This document shows, in pieces, positions 11,697-23,192 of a stretch of 64,000 nucleotides of DNA. A model generated the notes under the pieces. The model was not told where the DNA came from. It saw only the letters and a program-made list of their open reading frames with translations, and did no database searches. Position 1 is the stretch's first letter. Each line of letters opens with the position of its first letter. Source of the stretch: Coffea arabica (lineage: Eukaryota; Streptophyta; Magnoliopsida; Gentianales; Rubiaceae); contig NC_092329.1 of NCBI RefSeq assembly GCF_036785885.1, positions 6,138,001 to 6,202,000 of the forward strand. Reading direction: 5' to 3'. Made by a program: the position numbers and the translations under genes.

Positions 11697-14600
11697 ATGA
11701 GCAGCGGTCCGGCCTTAGATTCATTAGGTCCATTGGATTCTCTTCAACTCGAAAGCGGACTCTCTCTAGTCCCCCGAATCAAGCTCCTCTTAACCGTTTT
11801 CCGCTCCGACAAATCCGTTTCCCCAATCGACGACTGGAAAGTCAAGCGTTCAATAATCGACTACTTGAAAAATTCCCACTCAATCACTATCCCTGATGAT
11901 AATGACGACCTCCAGATTCGAAAATTCAAGGACTTGAAGAAGCGGAAACGCGAGGACCCCGTCGCTCGCGGCAACTTAGTGATTCGGGAGCTAGGGTTTT
12001 TGTGGAAGACTTTAGGGGTCAAGAAGGAGGAGGAGAATGAGAGAAATGAGGAGTTGGAGAAGAAGTATGCTGAGTGGAGGAGAGGCTTGGTGGAGAAAAT
12101 GGATGGAATGGAGTTGAATTTGGAAGGGACTAAGTTTAAATTGAGTGTGGCATTGCCGGCGTCTGATGATTTTGAGGCGATGAGGAAGGATTGGGAGGAA
12201 ATGGTAGCTTTCGGTACTCGAGGTTAGTCAAGTTTCCCCCCACCCACCCCCCCCCCCCCCGCGGGGCCCCAAAAAAAAAAAAAATCTTTTTCCTTTTTTT
12301 TTTTGTTGTTGCTATGCATGCTTCTGGTTAATTGCAATTTGCAACAGATGGGTATATGGTGAAATGGGATGCTGTTTGATGAATAAAGGGAAAGAAAAAG
12401 TGATTATTTGAGAGTTAAAGAGAAGCAAAAGTATTTAGAGTTGAAATCATTTCTCTCAAGGAAACTAGGAAAAAGGGATTTCAGAAATAAATCTTGGTGG
12501 TATAGTGTGTCGAATTTGTTGCCGGATGCAAATTGGCTTAGTAAAACCGAGCTCGAGAGTGTTGGAGCTAATTAAGATTTAAAGTAGTTTTTAATTTGAG
12601 TTCAAGAGGTATATTGCCAAGGTTACCTGAGCTTAGAATTGCTTAATCGAACCTTGTTTTACTTAATCTGATTGGGTGTGGCAATTAACTTTGTTGGGTG
12701 GGTTTGGACTGAGTAATGCCTTGGTTTCTGTTGCTAAAAGAAATATTGCTCGTGTATTAGTTAATTATATAGGCAACGCCTTCTTTCTTTCTCCTCCAAG
12801 CTTGGTGCTTCATATCTTACATGATAATTTAGGTATTCAAGCTTTGAGAGAATTTCTTTTTTGGCGCAATATTTGGATCAGAGACAACCTCTGAGGGATG
12901 ACTTTATTTTTCGTTCTCTTCTTGCTTTTTATTCTACTAAATTTTGGAGATTATTGTAGGATACAGTAGAAGTAGCAGGCAGCAGCCTGACACGATTATT
13001 TTAAGAGGTGTACCCTCTCGGTGGTTTGCTGAGCCACGGGTGTCATCTAAGCCCTCCATGCTGGTGACACATTCAATAATCTCTGCTTTTGGACAAATAA
13101 GGTGTGTACATAAAGAACTTGAGCAATTTGGGTAAAGCAATTAGTAATTGTCATCAGAAACAATGTTGGACTCCCACATATAAATGTCATGCGTACTATC
13201 TTTGAATACTTGATACTTCAGTCTTGCAGGTGTATGGCTGATTTAGGTGATGGGAATAGCTTATGCAGATTTCTGACTAATATTTCTGAAAGCATTTTTT
13301 GGTCAATATATTTGTGTAGTACATCATTAAATCATCAGATTGGGCTTTTAGCGGACTTCTTAATGTGTCAGAATCATGGTTTTCTTGCTTAATCTGTAAA
13401 GATTATCATGTTTGTGCTAGTAATTCGTTGTTGAGAATTATATATCAGTTATGCTGCAATTGCTTGAACTGGGAAACATGCTTGCAGTGTGTATGTCTTC
13501 ACTTGGATTTATTAGACTGTATTAAAGACATTGATGAAATTTTGGGGCATGATGTTTGATTATTTGTTTGCCCGAAAATACACATAATACAGGGTGTGCA
13601 ATATCTTGTTTGACACTTGTTTCTGTTCATCTCTCTACAAAATGCTTCAGAGTTCGTGGATGGTCTCCAGTGTTTGCTAGTTTCTGACAGTTTCTTAGAA
13701 TAATAGAAGGATCAGTTATTGACTAAGGACTGAAAATTCCTTGTCTGTTGATTTCTGCTCTGAGCAAGTGGTGTTTAATGTTTATGATTGTGGACCTGTT
13801 GTCTGGCCATCACATTTTGCCTTGCTGCCTCTTAATAGAAATTCAGTTACTAAAATGTTTTCTCACTGCTAACTTTGCGTCATCATTATAGTTTTCTCCG
13901 TGAACTAGATTAGGTAGGCTTAGAGTATTTATTTTTCTTTAATCATCAAATTAGGTCTAAGAATGTGATAGTAACTCTTAATAATAATGAACCAAGACAT
14001 GGTGTTCCTATTCCTGGGACAAGTGGTTAGTTCATGAATTTATTTGGTGCTATAACATGAATGCATTTCTCAAAATTTTATTGTTCAGATTTCATAACCT
14101 GATAGCATAATTCTGTTCTGTGGGTAGGAATCTTGATGTTGCTGAGGACAATGGTTATGGTGGGGATGCAGATGAAGATGGAGTAGAAATAGTTCCAGGT
14201 CTGCAGTGTAAGATTGTTGTGAGGTTCGAAAAGTACAAGGACTTTTACAGTGCTTTGAAATTCTTATGTGGACGTTCATTCCAGAAGGTAGTTATATGGT
14301 TTCTCTTCTGATCGTTGATGCTTTACATCTCCACTTCTAAACCTTCTCCCAAAAGATTAAAGAGAATAGGAATCGGAGAATAGGGGAAGAAGTAAAAAAT
14401 TTCTACTTGGGACTTTGAGTATCAAATGATACTCCAGTATTATAGATCTTGATAAAATGCTCAAGTGCAGTTATTACTTTATGTTGATCTTCATTGGATG
14501 TTTTTGAAGAGTAACCATTTTATGAAGGTGATTAAATGTATGCAAGCTGAATACTTTTGAAACAGAAATATGATAATGTTATACGTTCTGTTTTTGTGCT

Positions 14601-15209
14601 ATTCCTTTTGTTGTGATTAGTCATAAAACCATCATATTAACTGACAAACTTCTTGATAATGGTCAATAGCTTGGGTAAGTAATTTTCTGAAAGATAACGG
14701 TGACTACGTTTGGAAGATTCGTGTGCTACAGTAAGCTTATTCTGTCTCACATTTGCTTGAGTAATGTATGCAACTTCTCCTGGTGCATGCAGCAAGGATC
14801 ACGTTTGAGGGCTGATTATGAGGTTACATGGGATAAGGATGGATTCTTCCGGAACTCGAGAACACAAACAGAAGAAAGAAGCAGATGGGAGCCTGCTAGA
14901 GGGACTGGGTTGGGAAATTATAGAGGTGAAGCTCCTCGCCGTTCCTATCATGGGACTCTGTTTAGCCCGGATGAAGCACGTCCAAAACGGTTCAGGGTTA
15001 GTGTTGCAAACCTTATTAGCAGCAAAATAGAATAACTAAAATGGAGTTTGTACGTAGAAGCAACTATATTTTATCATGATGTTTCTCTGGATTGGAATCT
15101 CTTGCTGTTATCAGTCCCCACCCCTCTTCGCTTCCATTACTAATCAAATTGAAGGATCAAGTACATTAGCAAGTTCTGACTCGCATCTGTTTTTCCACTG
15201 CAGGAATGA
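11697..15209 (+). CDS. AKAP17A (XE7)-like RNA-binding/splicing-related protein
   Basis: Five coding exons: 11697-12222, 12960-13101, 14128-14287, 14793-14996 and 15204-15209. The product is 345 residues. The diagnostic block is QPDTIILRGVPSRWFAEP (about 183-200), which matches the RPDTI-x-L-x-G-x-P-x-x-WFA core of human AKAP17A/XE7. It is followed by KPSMLVTHSIISAFGQIRN, as in an RRM-like fold. The N-terminal part carries LSLVPRIKLLLTVF and a Lys/Glu-rich segment (about 80-140) with coiled-coil character. The C-terminal part is Arg-rich (RTQTEERSRWEP ... RPKRFR). The human protein is a spliceosome-associated factor; the plant role is inferred. The ATG at 11697 is preceded by a GTG and has no better upstream start. 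The last exon supplies only one Glu codon plus the stop. Confidence 0.85.
12231..12300. repeat. Low-complexity C, A and T tracts at the start of intron 1
   Basis: A run of about 20 C with GCGGGGCCCC, then 14 A, then T-rich sequence. The abrupt composition could be real or an assembly-prone site. Confidence 0.7.
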
Positions 15210-16565
15210 AGGGATTGGTGAAAGTCTTGGGACAAACGCCTTGACGTTCTCATGGTTGTTTTGAAGGCTTTTTTAGTGGGTAAAGGTCACATATCATACA
15301 ATTCATCTGGCTTCCGTTGGGACAAGGGTTTCACTTGCCGTTTCTGCTCCGCTAAATTGTCTGGTCCAATTCGTATCTACCATTTGGTGTAACAGTAAAG
15401 GAAGATTATTACAATTGCTTGACCAAATATTTATATATTTTAAAAGGAAGACTTTGGCAATTGCTGTGTGTATTCATGGAAGTGTGAAAAGGAAAAAAAA
15501 TGCCCTTCTTCCTTTCGACTTCATTATTGCACATTGACCGTGTGAAATACGGGCATAGATGTCAAAGATGAGCCTGTGATGTCTGCGACAAACCACCCTA
15601 AAAAAATCAATCAATTGGCATGAAATATTTGTCGAATTACGACTGATGCACTTTTGGGTTGAACTTTCATCAGCAATCCTTGCCTGTACATGGCTCCTTC
15701 GAAATCATTCAAATCTGTTTCTCTTTTCCAGAAAATTTCTAACAAAAGGCAGAAATTGCTCCTTGAATGATAGAAGCTTCTTTAACTTAGGCGCTTGTTA
15801 ATTTGTAGTTTAAGACAATTATATAGATATTTTCTCTTAGCAATCGTGGAATGTTGTGTGCGCATTCAAATGACCTTGAATTTACACGATTGATGTTGGA
15901 TTCAGAGCTCCAAAACAGCACATGGGCTGCTTCTACATTAATCTAGAAGTAGTGATGTCAAAATGGGGTCTAATATCTAGTGATGTAACTCCTTGGCGTA
16001 TAAATGCCGATTCTGAAAATGAGACAATTGAAATTTAAGCGTAATCGTCACTCATATGCTTGGTCAAAAGAAACCAACTTATATAGTTATCCTAAAAGAA
16101 GCTCAGAATAAATGGACAGAAGACCTATAATTTAGGTTGAAGAAAAATGGAAATAGACGGAAGATCTAGATAACGATGACATTTATCCATGTAGGTCTCG
16201 GAAATAGAAAATGTTTCTTTTGTGGGGATTAGTTAAGTCAGAAAAGCAGAAGAAGCATTTTTATTTCCCACAATTCCTCCTAGAAATGACAACACAATTT
16301 CAAATCAAATGATTTATGCAAGCAATCTGTGAATTGCGGCAATATGTGCTTTAGTATTTGCCTTCAATGACTCAAAAGTTCTCTAGACTGAGAACTGTTC
16401 AATTTGCTTTCTAGGTTATCAATACTGGTTTAGTAGAGTAATATCAATACTGGTTTTGCGAAGATATCAAAGCCTATTTCGATGGAGTACGCTGCATGAA
16501 AAGTGAATCTATGTACTCCATCTAATGACCGAGTACTGCTTCGCACCGCCAAGAACTTGTCAAGA
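15210..16565. other. Spacer, nothing recognised apart from probable 3' UTR
   Basis: The first few hundred bases are probably the 3' untranslated region of the AKAP17A-like gene. The rest is AT-rich with no ORF of note and no recognised repeat. Confidence 0.4.
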
Positions 16566-16573
16566 AAGTAAAA

Positions 16574-16580
<7 letters not shown>

Positions 16581-16605
<25 letters not shown>

Positions 16606-16801
16606 TTTTGTCGACGGAGTGGGTGTCCGGGTCAAGTCCGTAAAGGCGGCCCGACTAATCCCACTCCGGCCCGGCCCAGCGTCCCAACCAGACCTAGCAC
16701 GTTAGATGCACGGAGAAGCCGATGTTGCCGCGGAGGTTCGACCCCAGGACCTAACGGTCCCGAAGAAGAGGCGCCAACCACCAGTCCATTCACGTGGGGG
16801 C
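16581..16801 (-). mobile_element. tRNA-derived SINE, reverse orientation
   Basis: A GC-rich island of about 190 bp in AT-rich DNA. On the minus strand it reads A-box-like GGACTGGTGGTTGG, then about 45 nt later B-box-like GGGTCGAACCTCC. It continues with GTGGGATTAGTCGGGC and CCCGGACACCC, words typical of plant SINE bodies, and ends in a (TA)n tail. Matching AAGTAAAA...TTATAT stretches flank it at 16566-16583 and 16802-16828, differing in A-run length, as expected for a target-site duplication. Confidence 0.72.
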
Positions 16802-17196
16802 AAGTAAAAAAAAAAAAAAAAATTATATGTTGAACATAACATCCGTTCCCATGATTGAATTTTCTAGTAACCTCAGAAATATGTTAAATGTGGTGGTTAG
16901 TGCTAATTCATACTTTAATGAATTCAAAGAAAAAGGGGTTTAGTGACAATTTTGTAATCATGAAATCAGTGATGACATATCTATCTTTGAACATGGAATA
17001 CAAATGGTTTGCTTTCCATTCATGTCCAGTGAATAATTGACACTCAGGAAATCGTCAAAGATGATTGCTTTCCAATCCAAACATAAACATACTACATGGT
17101 ACAACAACAAAATAATTTACAAAAGAAAAAAAAAAAAAGGTTACCGTAGCGAGAGGAATTCACAAAGGAAAAAAATATTTCGATCAAGATGCAAAT

Positions 17197-18075
17197 TCAT
17201 GACCAGCTCTTCCTGTGACCATGCAGCGTGGGTGTCTTTTCCGCTGGTCCACTTAGCACACTATCTGGAGAAGAAGGAGCTGAAGAAGATGATGGTGATC
17301 CATCATTTGCCATGTTCTTTTCGCTTAAATATCTTCTTACGTGACGATTCTTCTTCTTTGGAATGTCAGAACTTGAGCTCTTCTCCTGCATCACGGGTGC
17401 TAAGTGCTCATTCTTCTTCTTGTGTCTCTCGGAACTTGAGCTCTTGCCCTTCATCAGAGGTACTAAGTACCACCCAAGAGTTGTGCATAGTATGGCAAAC
17501 GATTTTCCATAAATAAGTAGGAACAACAGAATCAGGACTACTGTCACGGGCAAGAAGCCTAACGTGTGCCTCCAATTTTCAAAAACTAATCTCCAGTTCC
17601 AGCTCTTGGCTTTCGGTCTTTGGATCGGCTCTTCTTTTGGTTGTCGAACTTCAGGACCAACAGCTCTTGAGGCCTCGATGCTATGCTTCTCTCCTGCCTC
17701 CGAGCTCGTCATCATTTGCTTATCTTTGGCATTTTTGATACCTGTGTTTTCTTGCCTCTTTACCTTTACTATTATCGGCTTCCATTCGTCGGATTTTGAA
17801 TTGTTGGAATTCGAATCGGTGAAGTAGACGAATGAGATGTCATTTGAGCCTTTTTGTGTGTAAATCTTCTTCTTCTTGTCTTCAAGTTCAGCTAGAAGTG
17901 CATGGAACTTGTCAAGACCTTGATTTGCATAAGGGTTTTTGCTATCTCTTCTTTTACCACGATGATCATGAATAGCACTTTTTGATCTGCTGGGACTTCC
18001 GCGTGGGCTTAAAAATTCATCGAAATCATCTCGTTCTTGATTCTTGAAGCTGCCACAACTGAAGGGACTGCACAT
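17197..18075 (-). CDS. ZCF37-like single-pass membrane protein
   Basis: Single-exon ORF of 292 residues. The start MCSPFSCGSF, the block KNPYANQGLDKFHALLAEL (47-65), KKIYTQKGS (69-77), ISFVYF and WKPIIVKVK (98-106) resemble the plant ZCF37 family, which has no known biochemical role. One strong hydrophobic segment at 173-190 (GFLPVTVVLILLFLLIYG) followed by a second weaker one suggests membrane anchoring. The C-tail is rich in Ser, Lys and Pro and carries two related KGKSSSSERHKKK / QEKSSSSDIPKKK units. The ATG at 18075 is chosen over an in-frame one at 18183 because conserved sequence begins there and the upstream codons run through a GA microsatellite. A Mutator-like element ends 320 bp upstream. 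Confidence 0.75.
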   Translation of the reverse strand: MCSPFSCGSFKNQERDDFDEFLSPRGSPSRSKSAIHDHRGKRRDSKNPYANQGLDKFHALLAELEDKKKKIYTQKGSNDISFVYFTDSNSNNSKSDEWKPIIVKVKRQENTGIKNAKDKQMMTSSEAGEKHSIEASRAVGPEVRQPKEEPIQRPKAKSWNWRLVFENWRHTLGFLPVTVVLILLFLLIYGKSFAILCTTLGWYLVPLMKGKSSSSERHKKKNEHLAPVMQEKSSSSDIPKKKNRHVRRYLSEKNMANDGSPSSSSAPSSPDSVLSGPAEKTPTLHGHRKSWS

Positions 18076-18079
18076 CTGG

Positions 18080-18101
18080 AGAGAGAGAGAGAGAGAGAGG
18101 G
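18080..18101. repeat. GA/TC microsatellite in the ZCF37-like 5' leader
   Basis: About ten GA dinucleotides directly upstream of the start codon; CT-rich on the sense strand, a common feature of plant 5' leaders. Confidence 0.8.
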
Positions 18102-19086
18102 AAATGATACTTTTGGGATTTGGTCTGTAGGATTGTTTGTAGCTAGGATTGACTTTGATTTTGATGGGATTTAAAAAGATCAAGACAGAAAGTGTCCAGC
18201 ACTCATCATGGCCTCTCTAGAAGATTAGATTTAGGACTGAGCGAAATGTCAAATGAATTGAATTGAAGTTCTGAGAAATGCTTGCAATGGAAGTCTATAT
18301 ACGCATTTTGGTGCTGTTTGACTTCTAGAAAAAAAGGGTTTAAATACTAAAAAACATCAGACTTAACGAATTTCCAAGAATGACAAAAAAAGAAGGGATA
18401 ATTTCAGAAACCTCCCCTGAGGTTTCTGACACTTTCACTGACATCCCCTGAGGTTCTCAAAATTTCACTTACCTCCCTTGATAAAAAATTGGGCCCCTTT
18501 TCTGACGTCATCAGGGCCAAAATTACAGATATATCCCAAGTAGTTGGGGTTAATTACTACCGTTTATGTTTAAGTTACATAATGAATTTTCTTATTCTTT
18601 ACGTACCTATTCTTGTCATGCAAGATTACACGCCTGACTTCAAATTACGTACTTTGCAAGAAAATGTCTGTGGAGTCATTTGTTACAAGACAAGAAGTTC
18701 AATCAAATAAGAACAATTTATGTACACAGGTGGGATTGGGAATTCAAGCTTGTCCTTTTTGGTATTTAGGATAATGTTTTTATATGAACTCAAGGAAGAT
18801 GGATAGCCTATTTTGCAAGGTTATTAGGTAATTTACCTTTGTGGAATTCTTGATATCAAGCCATTTGATTGCTAATGTGGACAGGTGGCTTAAGCGCGTA
18901 ATAAGTGCCATGGATTCGAAGTTCGGCTGAAATATCACATATCGAACGAAGTCTTTATTAGAAACCTAATTAGAAACCTATTAGAGTTCAGTGAGCTCTC
19001 GTACTAAGCTCCACCGCCAACCCTCCATTTCGAAAAAAAAAGACAAAAGCAAAACAAAAGCAAACACACGAAGCGCAGAATAACGT

Positions 19087-19804
19087 TGAAACCCGCAAGC
19101 GGGATTATGTGTTTTTTCTATTTCAAGGTTAGCTCGCATGCGGGTTAATGTTATATTTGAGCGCGAGAAGAAAAAATTGGTAATTAGGCTCTTTGGGCAT
19201 TATAAGTAAATATTTAAATTAATGGCAGTTTTATTACACCAATATTATTGTATTATCATTATTATGATTATTGTATTATTTCTTATGCAAATATAACATT
19301 TAATTATTTAAATTTGATTTTATTTTTACAATTTATAAAATTTTTATCACTTATATAATATTTTTAAAACCCTAATACATCTAAATTTGATTTTATTTTT
19401 CAAATTTATAAGATTTTTATTTAAAAAAATGGGATACGGATAAGATATCCGGTTGGTTCGATTTGCATAGGTGCATATGAGAATATCCGAATACTCCTGA
19501 AACCCGCAAGCGGGATTCTGTGTTTTTTCTATTTCAAGGTTAGCTCGCATGCGGGTTAATGTTATATTTGAGCGCGAGAAGAAAAAATTGGTAATTAGGC
19601 TCTTTGGGCATTATAAGTAAATATTTAAATTAATGGCAGTTTTATTACACCAATATTATTGTATTATCATTATTATGATTATTGTATTATTTCTTATGCA
19701 AATATAACATTTAATTATCCAAGCAGTTTGATTTTATTTTTACAATTTATAAAATTTTTATCACTTATATAATATTTTTAAAACCCTAATACATCTAAAT
19801 TTGA
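19087..19804 (+). repeat. Two ~305-bp direct repeats inside the Mutator-like element
   Basis: Copy 1 at 19087-19390 and copy 2 at 19498-19804 start TGAAACCCGCAAGCGGGATT and end ACATCTAAATTTGA, with only a few differences by eye. The spacer is about 107 bp. Each begins with a short palindrome (ACCCGCAAGCGGG) and contains CTCGCATGCGGG. Confidence 0.88.
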
Positions 19805-20063
19805 ATCTAATTTTCTACAAGTCATACTTATAAATGCGAAATCTAACAAAAAAGTTAAATACAATTTTTGCAGGTCAAATTTAACAAATGCGAGCTATTT
19901 TCAAAATTTTAAATATTTGCAACATTTTTTAAAACAAAAATTAAATTTTCTGCAAATAATTCCCTACCTCTCAAAAAATACCAAAATAAAAAAGATAAGA
20001 GCTCGCATTTGCTTCCTAGAAATAATTCCCTAGCTCTTAAAAAAGGAAAAAAAAAATTGAGAA

Positions 20064-20160
20064 GAGCTCGCATTCGTGGAATGCGAGCTCAATAACCAGA
20101 GCTCGCATTCCACGAATGCGAGCTCTTGTAAGCTCGCATTTGTGAAATTCACAAATGCGA
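20064..20160. repeat. Nested palindrome array inside the Mutator-like element
   Basis: Three near-perfect hairpins in 97 bp. 20064-20090 has 12-bp arms (GAGCTCGCATTC) around GTG. 20099-20125 has the same arms around CAC. 20134-20160 has 13-bp arms (TCGCATTTGTGAA) around one A. The first two are exact reverse complements of each other across an 8-bp spacer, so together they form a 62-bp palindrome with 27-bp arms. Confidence 0.9.
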
Positions 20161-20897
20161 AGACCCCCCTGACGGAAATTAAACCCAAAATCACCCCTTT
20201 TGTAGAATTTTTTTAAAATTCATCACAAAGTTGGAAATTTCTCAATAGAAATACAACTTGTCTGGATTCCTTTCACTCTCTGATATCATTACGGTTGCTT
20301 TGCGATTACAGCGGCAAAACCTGTTTTTAATGGAGAAAGATGTAGGTGAATTCCATGATTCTCCCCTATGGCTTGAAGAGGCCATGGTTGCAGCTAAAAC
20401 TTTTTACTCAGAGCTCTAATTGTAGCACAGCAAATGCACTTGTTATCACTCCAAATTAGTAGCAAAGAATGTTAATAGCTTGAAACCTCAGAGGTAGTTA
20501 AGTTGCTTTGCTTTATATGCTATTGCTACTGAAACAGCAAACCTTCTGGCCGTTGCAATTTGCAGCTAGCCGTTGCAAAATCTGCCAAATAACTGTTGCA
20601 TGGCACATCTGGTGCATGCAATTTTTTGTATTGCACTTACCCCCCCTCAACTTTACTAATTAGTCCAAATCATTTATTCTTTTTTGAATCTTCTACTAAT
20701 ACAACTTCTGCAAAGGGTAGCTATGGAATAAAAATACCTTCTCACACATGAAAATAATATTTTAATCTGATTTGGACTGGATTGTTACCACAAAATCAAA
20801 AGCAAGGGAGGTAAGTGAAATTTTGAGAACCTCAGGGGATGTCAGTGAAAGTGTCAGAAACCTCAGGGGAGGTTTCTGAAATTATCCCAAAAAAGAA

Positions 20898-22130
20898 AGA
20901 AACCATTTTTTAAGTTTTAACACCCCATTCAATGTATTCCTTGTTGACCAGTCATTCGGTAAATAATCAATGAGAACACAGACTTGAAATTTATTCTACG
21001 CTGCTACGTACTTTCCTTCACAGGCTTGAATCTTGTACTTAGCACAGTAGCATTCTTGGAGAAGAGGGTTTTGAAATGGTCCAGTCTCTAATCATGTATG
21101 AGATCATCACATTATCTAATTAACCAAACGTTGATTGTGGTTAAATATTTCAGCCGTCGATAGATGTTCAAATTTATCTTATAACCAAGCAATGATGCAC
21201 CACAATGTTGGTAATAGATTACAGTAATTGTGCCACCCTCCCAGACAGTCTATTTTATATTCTTGGTTAGTGAGTGAATTGTTTATAAATTTGATATTTG
21301 AAATGCAGAAAAACAAATATTGGCTTAGATTTATCAGCCATGACGCTCCCTCCTTCGCTGATCCAATTAGGAAACGCAAGAAATTAAGGAGGGTTGAAAG
21401 AAGTGGCCTATGACGGCTGGCGGCTTATTGTCTTAGTGATTTTGGCCGTTCTTTTTAAAAAAAAAAAAAAAAAATATTTACTTCCAATCCCTTTTCCATT
21501 TCTTTTCCATCCTCAACTACAAGGCTTAGTATTCGAACTCTGAACGTGACAAATTTTAGTTCTGCTTAAAATATACTATAGTGTTGTGCTATTTTCTTTT
21601 CTTTTCTTTTCTTTTTTTTTTCCCTTTTCCGTTCTTCATGTGAAAAAGGATTAGAAGATGCATATTGTTGACAGCCGCTCACTAAGCCAGTAAGCCGTCC
21701 GTGGGAAGAAAAAGTCCCCTCCTGTTTAGGCTTTAGCACATAGCATTATTATTAGCGGAAGTCACACTTTTGAAGCTTGAATTTTAGCATTTGTTCATTA
21801 ATTAATGCACCATGCCTTGCACAACCCAAGGATTGCCTCTACTGAATTTCAAACTTCAGTAGCATGTTCTTTGAACTTCAATCAGTGTTCTTTCAATTGG
21901 ACAAACTTAATAATTGCTCCTACAACCTGATTAGCTTATATTAAACAGTTGTCGAGAATTGTTATAATTTGCGTCCATTGCCGATTGCAGCTTTTCTCTC
22001 CGGAGCTGAGCTTAATAGAGTTCTAATCTATCATAATTAAGAAGACAAATGATCGAAATCAATATCTGGATTATGTTAAGTGTCGCTTGTCTAAACAAAA
22101 AGAACAAAAAGTAAGCACAATAATTGATGA
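20898..22130. other. Intergenic, nothing recognised
   Basis: AT-rich spacer with homopolymer and (TTTTC)n tracts near 21590-21625. The small ORFs at 21179-21413 overlap on both strands and show no family motif. Confidence 0.4.
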
Positions 22131-22279
22131 GTAAATCTTATATCCATTGACAGTTTATACACCATTATCATTGGATTCATGGCATATGTGCAAAAATTAA
22201 ATTTTAAATTTAAATTTTATATAATTGTCATTCATCTAATGCAGATAATATGTATACTGTCAGTGTAGAAAAGATTAAT
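22131..22279. repeat. MITE family A copy
   Basis: Starts GTAAATCTTATATCCATTGACAG and ends CTGTCAGTGTAGAAAAGATTAAT. The core carries AAATTAAATTTTAAATTT and AATTGTCATTCATCTAATGC, shared with the other copies. Confidence 0.8.
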
Positions 22280-22456
22280 ACGTAATTGAAAGATATATGA
22301 TAAAATTACTTCCACAACTCAAGTAAATTCACTGGTTTATCCAGGTTACCAGACAAATAAGGCGTTGGATATTGACACTACTAAAGAAATTTTCCCTGCT
22401 CCACTTTCGATCCATCCTATAAAAGCTTCAATAAAAGATTTTGATGCAAAATTTTT

Positions 22457-23192
22457 TGGGTTAATCACAATTAATCCCCTTAAAGTATATGTCATTTCTC
22501 ACTTTACCCCCTAACCATTTTTTTGTCTCACTTTATCCCCCGTTGGACAAAATTATCCCTCTATTATTTCAAACTCTTATTTTTCTCTTTTATTTTTTTT
22601 CTTTCCCCTTTTGTGCTCTTTTATTTTCTTTGTCTCTTTCTTCTTTCTTTAATTTTTCCTCTTTTCCACAAAAATCTTCATCTTAATGATTGAAATTAAA
22701 AAAGAGGAATCGTAAAGATCTATCTTCTCCTTAAATGATTAAAAAATATTCAAATCACTTTCCTAAAATACAAATATTTAGCCTTTCAATTTTTTTCAGT
22801 TTTTCCTCTTTCCTTTCTAGTTTCTCATTTTATTCTCAAGAAAATATCATAAGATGAAATTGTGACCTAATTAATAATCATCAATTGAAATTTGTGACAC
22901 GTGGCATCATACAAAAAATCAAAATTAGTTTTTGATACCTTTTAAACCTTCATCCAAAAATGCAATTACAAACTCAAAATAAAAATTTTCGTTGAGACGG
23001 AGTTTTCTATTGGGAATGATGAAAGAGAGAAGAAAGAGACAAAGAAATAAAAGAGAGGAAAAAAGGTAAATGAAAAGTCAAAATAATGAAAGGGTAATTT
23101 TGTCCTATAGGGGGTTAAGTGAGCACAATTAAAAGTTAGGGGGTAAAGTAAAAAATGTGACATACCTTAAGGGGATTAATTGTAATTAACCC
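22457..23192. mobile_element. 736-bp long-TIR element, Mutator-like, non-autonomous
   Basis: Both ends read GGGTTAAT[C/T]ACAATTAATCCCC inward and stay similar for about 115 bp (shared ACTTTACCCCCTAAC and GGACAAAATTA). AAAATTTTT flanks the element on both sides (22448-22456 and 23193-23201), a possible 9-bp target duplication. No ORF of note. The TIRs differ at about a fifth of positions by eye, so it is older than the 2.5-kb element. Confidence 0.72.

Larger units (their letters stand above)
18395..20888. mobile_element. Non-autonomous Mutator-like element, 2494 bp, apparently intact ends
   Basis: Terminal inverted repeats 18395-18480 and 20803-20888 are identical over 86 bp by eye, beginning GGGATAATTTCAGAAACCTC. 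The element is flanked by a perfect 9-bp direct duplication AAAAAAGAA (18386-18394 and 20889-20897). Long TIRs plus a 9-bp duplication are the hallmark of the Mutator superfamily. No transposase ORF is present, so mobility would need a helper. The inside carries a 0.3-kb direct repeat and a palindrome cluster. Identical TIRs imply a recent insertion. It lies 320 bp upstream of the ZCF37-like ATG. Confidence 0.9.

Noticed and set aside
11456-11896. 146-codon forward ORF overlapping the first AKAP17A-like exon
   Set aside because: It runs in another frame over the conserved exon, is Arg/Pro-rich by frame shadow and has no family features.
16525-16833. 102-codon forward ORF
   Set aside because: It covers the SINE and its microsatellite tail; GC-rich repeat sequence stays open by chance.
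19087-19804. Direct repeats read as a pair of long terminal repeats
   Set aside because: Only about 107 bp lie between them, there are no TG...CA ends, primer-binding site or coding part, and they sit inside a well-bounded Mutator-like element.
20330-20419. 29-codon ORF (MEKDVGEFHDSPLWLEEAM...) inside the Mutator-like element
   Set aside because: It could be a captured gene piece, but it is too short, with no recognised source gene.
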